Below, piece after piece: positions 60,331 through 64,000 of a DNA stretch of 64,000 nt. Below the pieces are notes generated by a model, which worked only from the letters and a program-made list of their open reading frames with translations, ran no database searches and had not been told where the DNA came from. Origin of the DNA: Xestospongia muta (lineage: Eukaryota; Porifera; Demospongiae; Haplosclerida; Petrosiidae); the NCBI GenBank assembly GCA_963693285.1, contig OY848917.1:11718192-11782191 (forward strand), in the 5' to 3' direction. The translations under genes and the position numbers were made by a program. Numbering within the stretch: position 1 is the stretch's first letter; each line of letters starts with the position of its first letter.

Positions 60331-60969
60331 GCTTAGAGTAAAAGTGGTCTGGGGATCCTAGGGAAGGAGAAGCAACTCCAGACTAGATATTAGTATTAAT
60401 TTTACATTGAAGAGCAATGAGTCAATATTCACTGGAGTTAGCTAAGTACAGTGAACTCAGTATCCTTAACAACTACACAATTATGTATAACTAATATTGT
60501 TGTCACAAGAAATCCTGTTTCGACTTAATGGCATGTTGTTCTCTAAATCTACTTAGTGAGGTCTGTTACTTGATTATTATAAAAATAAAGTCAATAGTCA
60601 TTGTTGTGTTCTTAATTCATTAGCTTTTTTAAAGAGGAGATTGTAATAGAAACTGTTCTTGTTTTTTTAAAATTATTTTGACAATATCAACTTTCCACAA
60701 CAATCATGTATTTATCATTATTTCTAGCTATATGTCTATAAATGAAGAGTCATCTCATTAAATTATATTATGTGCAAAGTGGGCAGCAATATGAGACTAA
60801 CTAGTTTCTAGATCCTAAACACTCATCCTTGGAACATAACTGTAATTGTGTTAGTTTAACATCATTTTGACTAACACAATATAGTTTATTTTAACACTTG
60901 TCTTTGTTCTCTATATTTCCAAGCACTCTATATTGTATTCTACTAGATATTATTAGTATCCAATGATAT

Positions 60970-61130
60970 CAAATAATGTTCAGTACATATATAGTGTGAG
61001 TATATATCTATTACATATAGTAGTGGTTAGTAGACAGACAGTATACTCTCATCTTACTATTAATTGTCATTCCAATTAGTAGGTGTTACTATAAAATTAA
61101 GTCACCTACTTCCTGTATTTACTATAGACA
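60970..61130 (+). promoter_or_regulatory. Proximal promoter copy of the second ankyrin locus (repeat C)
   Basis: Matches 38010-38215: GTGAGTATATATCTATTACA, GTTAGTAGACAGACAGTATA and GTCACCTACTTCCTGTATT with the ETS-like ACTTCCTG. First exon follows at 61185. Confidence 0.55.
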
Positions 61131-61184
61131 CCCGATGTTAGAGACAGTGGTCACTGGTCAGCAGAAAGAACTGTACTTTTCATA

Positions 61185-62480
61185 ATGTCTCAGAATGAAC
61201 TAGTAAGTCAATAATCTTTCTATTTAATATGTCATTATCACTATAATACTACCTAAACTCACATATCAGTATTAATGTATAGACAGAATAATTTTCTAAA
61301 AGAAAGTCTTTTAGGGCTGATCTGTATACTCACTATACTACACTACATGATGCATGTCTGCCTTCATAATAGAATTATCAGCTCTACAGGTCAGCTAGAG
61401 ATGGAAACATTGAAAAAGTCAAATCTGCTGTTGAGCAAGGTGCTAGGGTCAACTATCCCATTATCCAACTACAGTAAGTTACTAGCTCTCAATAATTGAA
61501 TATATATATCTCAAAACTAAGCCTATTTTTCAGATACAATGTGTGCTTTATAAATAAGTCTAAGATCCAATAATTATCACATGACAACACACTGTATCAT
61601 TCTTATAGTGTGATGTTGGTTGAGATATAATGATGATCTAAATTTGGTAACACAAATCTTTTTAATTAATGATGTAGGAGTTTTTTCCTATTTTAATATA
61701 CACTCTTAATATTAATAAAGTGTTAATGTTACTGACATGATATGTACATTTGTGATAACAATGTTACTGAATAATTATAACAGAGCCAGTCCATATTTAT
61801 CATATAACACAAACATTTGAAGGACAATATTTATATTAATAATTTGTTTTTAATTTGGCATTTGTAAATTACATTTTCTGGATTCATCACATTTTATGCC
61901 ATACCCATATTCATTCAGTGACTGTCCTCATAAATTTACAATCTACCAGAATGCTGACAAAGCTCTGATATATGTACTACTTTATTAAAGTATAAAGCAG
62001 CTATGACTGAGATGACTCTCTTGAAATATCTGAAACCAACAGATAGACTGCTAGATCCAAAAGGTCCTCTATCATTCTTCATACTCTACAGACAATTGCT
62101 TAATAAATTTTTGCACACGCCTCTTGTGTTAGAAACTTTTTCAATGCATAAGTATTTATTTTCTACATGAAACTTTGCAATGTGAAAGTTTTCCAATCTG
62201 TAATATATAATCATGGAGTAAAAAATGTTGGAAATCTCTTAGCTAGAGAGATGTTATTTGATAAAGGACATAATGGACTTCAATAATTAGAATATATTGA
62301 ATGCTACAAGTTCCAAAATTATAGCCACTATCTTGAAACTATCATTTGTTAATAATAAAGATTGTCTTCTATTCTTTTATAGTTCAGGAGACACCACTTA
62401 TTGCGATGTCTGGAAAACAACGTGCTAAGGCGGTATCATTCCTGTTACAAAATCATGCTAACCCAAATTCCACTACTAAG
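61185..62480 (+). pseudogene. Broken paralogue of the ankyrin-Roc-COR gene, first three exons
   Basis: Exon 1, 61185-61202, encodes MSQNEL before GTAAGT. Exon 2, 61373-61473, reads NYQLYRSARDGNIEKVKSAV, matching NSELYDAASQGNLEKVKSFI of the intact gene, but measures 101 bases up to its GT instead of 99. Exon 3, 62383-62480, reads QETPLIAMSGKQRAKAVSFL in a frame that does not fit the phase left by exon 2, is 98 bases long, and ends before GCAAAT instead of a standard donor. No later ankyrin exon was recognised before the window end. The simplest reading is a frameshifted duplicate of the start of the intact gene. Confidence 0.75.
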
Positions 62481-64000
62481 GCAAATGATCAGATATAGTA
62501 ACGACACTGTATATACTATATATTTGTATACATTGTACACGTACATGTATTATCATTATTAAGATTTTTTTATAATAATAAAATAATATTCAAGGTAAAA
62601 AGGAAAATAGCAGGATTTGTCAGTAAAAAATAAAATAGAAGCATTCAAAAACATTGCCAGTAGTGGAACAGATCTATGATGTATAGTAAAACATAAGAAA
62701 AGTCAAGTTATCTTAAAGGTATACTGGCACCATCCTCCATCCCAACTTCACTCTTCCATTTTATCCGAAATCCACGTAGACATAAGTTGGTAGCACGTAT
62801 AATTGAAAGGGACATTGTAGCTCAGACCCAGCCCATTTTCTGTCTATAAAGCTGATTCCACTTCATTGATAGCTTTCAACAAACTCCTTAATACATAGCT
62901 TGTCTTACAAAAAGGGTAAAATATGCCAGCCTCATGATCAGAACATTTAATTTTTTCTCACTTTCTGCTGATGCTGGAACAGCTTTAACTGATCTATTGA
63001 GATACAACTGGGCATCAGTATCTACAACACATATATATTGAACAATGCCTCAGTTTGTGGCTGGCATGTACCATATATACCTAAATCAACTATCAATGCT
63101 ATGACACTTTCTGAACCATCAGCTTCTCTAACTACAGGTTCTCATACACCTCTTTATATGCCAAGGCAGCAATATTTCCTAAATGTCTTCTCAGTTCCTG
63201 TGGTGCAGGCATGTTATAACTTATCTATAACCTGACAACTCCAGATCCTCATCAAGCTTTGTATTATGAAGACATCGTTATTGCTTGAGTGTAAAGGCAC
63301 CATTACCCAAAGCTGTCAATTATAATGGAATGATTTAAGTTTAACACACATGTTCATCAACAAGAAGAGTCAATCTTTATATTTATTGTTCACTAAGGCA
63401 ATTCATGTACAAGTACCATATTGGATAATTGGCTCCTAGTTTGTTCTCTTTTGCGGCTTTTGAGTAACACTAAATGAGATCTTAAAGGACCATTTTGTTT
63501 GTGGGTTAAATGACATTCAAATGCAATGATGTCTATTGACTTAAGTTGATCTTACCCTCCAAAAAATGATAGATATAGATAGCTTAAGCTATAAAGTGTG
63601 CTGATAATGATACCACAAATCTCCAAAGGACCATAGTTACACCATTCCCTGTCCGTGTTGTAATAAAAAAAAGACAATATCTCTGCTCCTAAAATTTACT
63701 TATATACTATTACTGTGGTGGGTCTCATCTAGATAATACCAGCCATTTTCAGAAGGTCATCCGTTGGTAGTACCATAAGAGGGGCCACTTGTGTAAGGTC
63801 TATTAATGCTTTTATATAACAATAGTAGAAGAAAGGGGTTTTAGTTGTCCAGTGCAACTCAATATCATGTTTATTACATATGAAAATTAAATAATGTTCT
63901 ATTAACATTGATTTATTATAATTTGTCTAAACTACACTAGTTACTGACTTAAATCTAATCTTTGTGTTTTTCATTAAATTGAAGATATGATTAATTTTTT
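62481..64000. other. Window end without a supported gene
   Basis: A 65-codon frame at 63038-63235 (VCGWHVPYIPKSTINAMTL) lacks splice signals, start context and known motifs. The rest is AT-rich. Confidence 0.4.

Noticed and set aside
63038..63235. 65-codon plus-strand frame near the window end
   Set aside because: No recognisable motif, no splice signals, and no homologous copy in the window.
1..64000. Bacterial symbiont or phage origin of the Pmp-like repeats
   Set aside because: The gene lies among intron-bearing animal genes, has the same AT-rich composition, eukaryotic N-glycosylation sites and a polytopic membrane domain unlike bacterial Pmp autotransporters.

Overview
The window looks like nuclear DNA of an early-branching animal, most likely a demosponge (Amphimedon-like; this is inferred from style and gene families, no search was run). 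It is AT-rich and its genes are split by GT-AG introns, many only 40-60 bases long. It carries metazoan signalling domains (SH3, death domain, Roc-COR, calcium-binding EGF) and many LTR and non-LTR retrotransposon remains. Nothing suggests a bacterial operon layout.

Layout: (1) 1-2182 (+) is the 3' part of a coiled coil-SH3-leucine-rich-repeat gene. (2) 2296-6634 (-) is a Ty3/gypsy LTR retrotransposon with both LTRs, a 5-bp target duplication and a polypurine tract, but broken reading frames. (3) 7091-8564 (+) is a dead paralogue of the SH3-LRR gene. (4) 8946-29740 is a shuffled zone built from two related families of large, N-glycosylated, multi-pass membrane proteins with beta-helix-like ectodomains. 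One member is intact (21621-25475, minus, 1284 residues) and carries a coding tandem repeat. At least six other pieces are broken copies, mixed with Ty3, LINE, hAT, EGF and COR-domain fragments, one long direct duplication and one long inverted duplication. (5) 29740-38250 has no intact gene; it holds transposon scraps and repeated copies of a flank that recurs upstream of the ankyrin genes. (6) 38254-56019 (+) is a 15-exon gene for an ankyrin-Roc-COR-death-domain protein (1173 residues by my splice model). Its architecture matches the non-kinase part of DAPK1, and each of seven ankyrin repeats sits on its own 99-base phase-0 exon. (7) 56020-64000 holds a relic of one COR exon, a possible small two-exon gene end, and the promoter plus first exons of a second, broken ankyrin gene.

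The intact genes are all plausible sensor or signalling proteins: a putative surface receptor, an adaptor with SH3 and LRRs, and a cytoplasmic Roc-GTPase/death-domain protein. Each has degraded copies nearby, so the locus looks like a fast birth-and-death region. A role in immunity or self-recognition would fit but is inference. Exon boundaries are my own reading of splice signals and frame, without transcript data.
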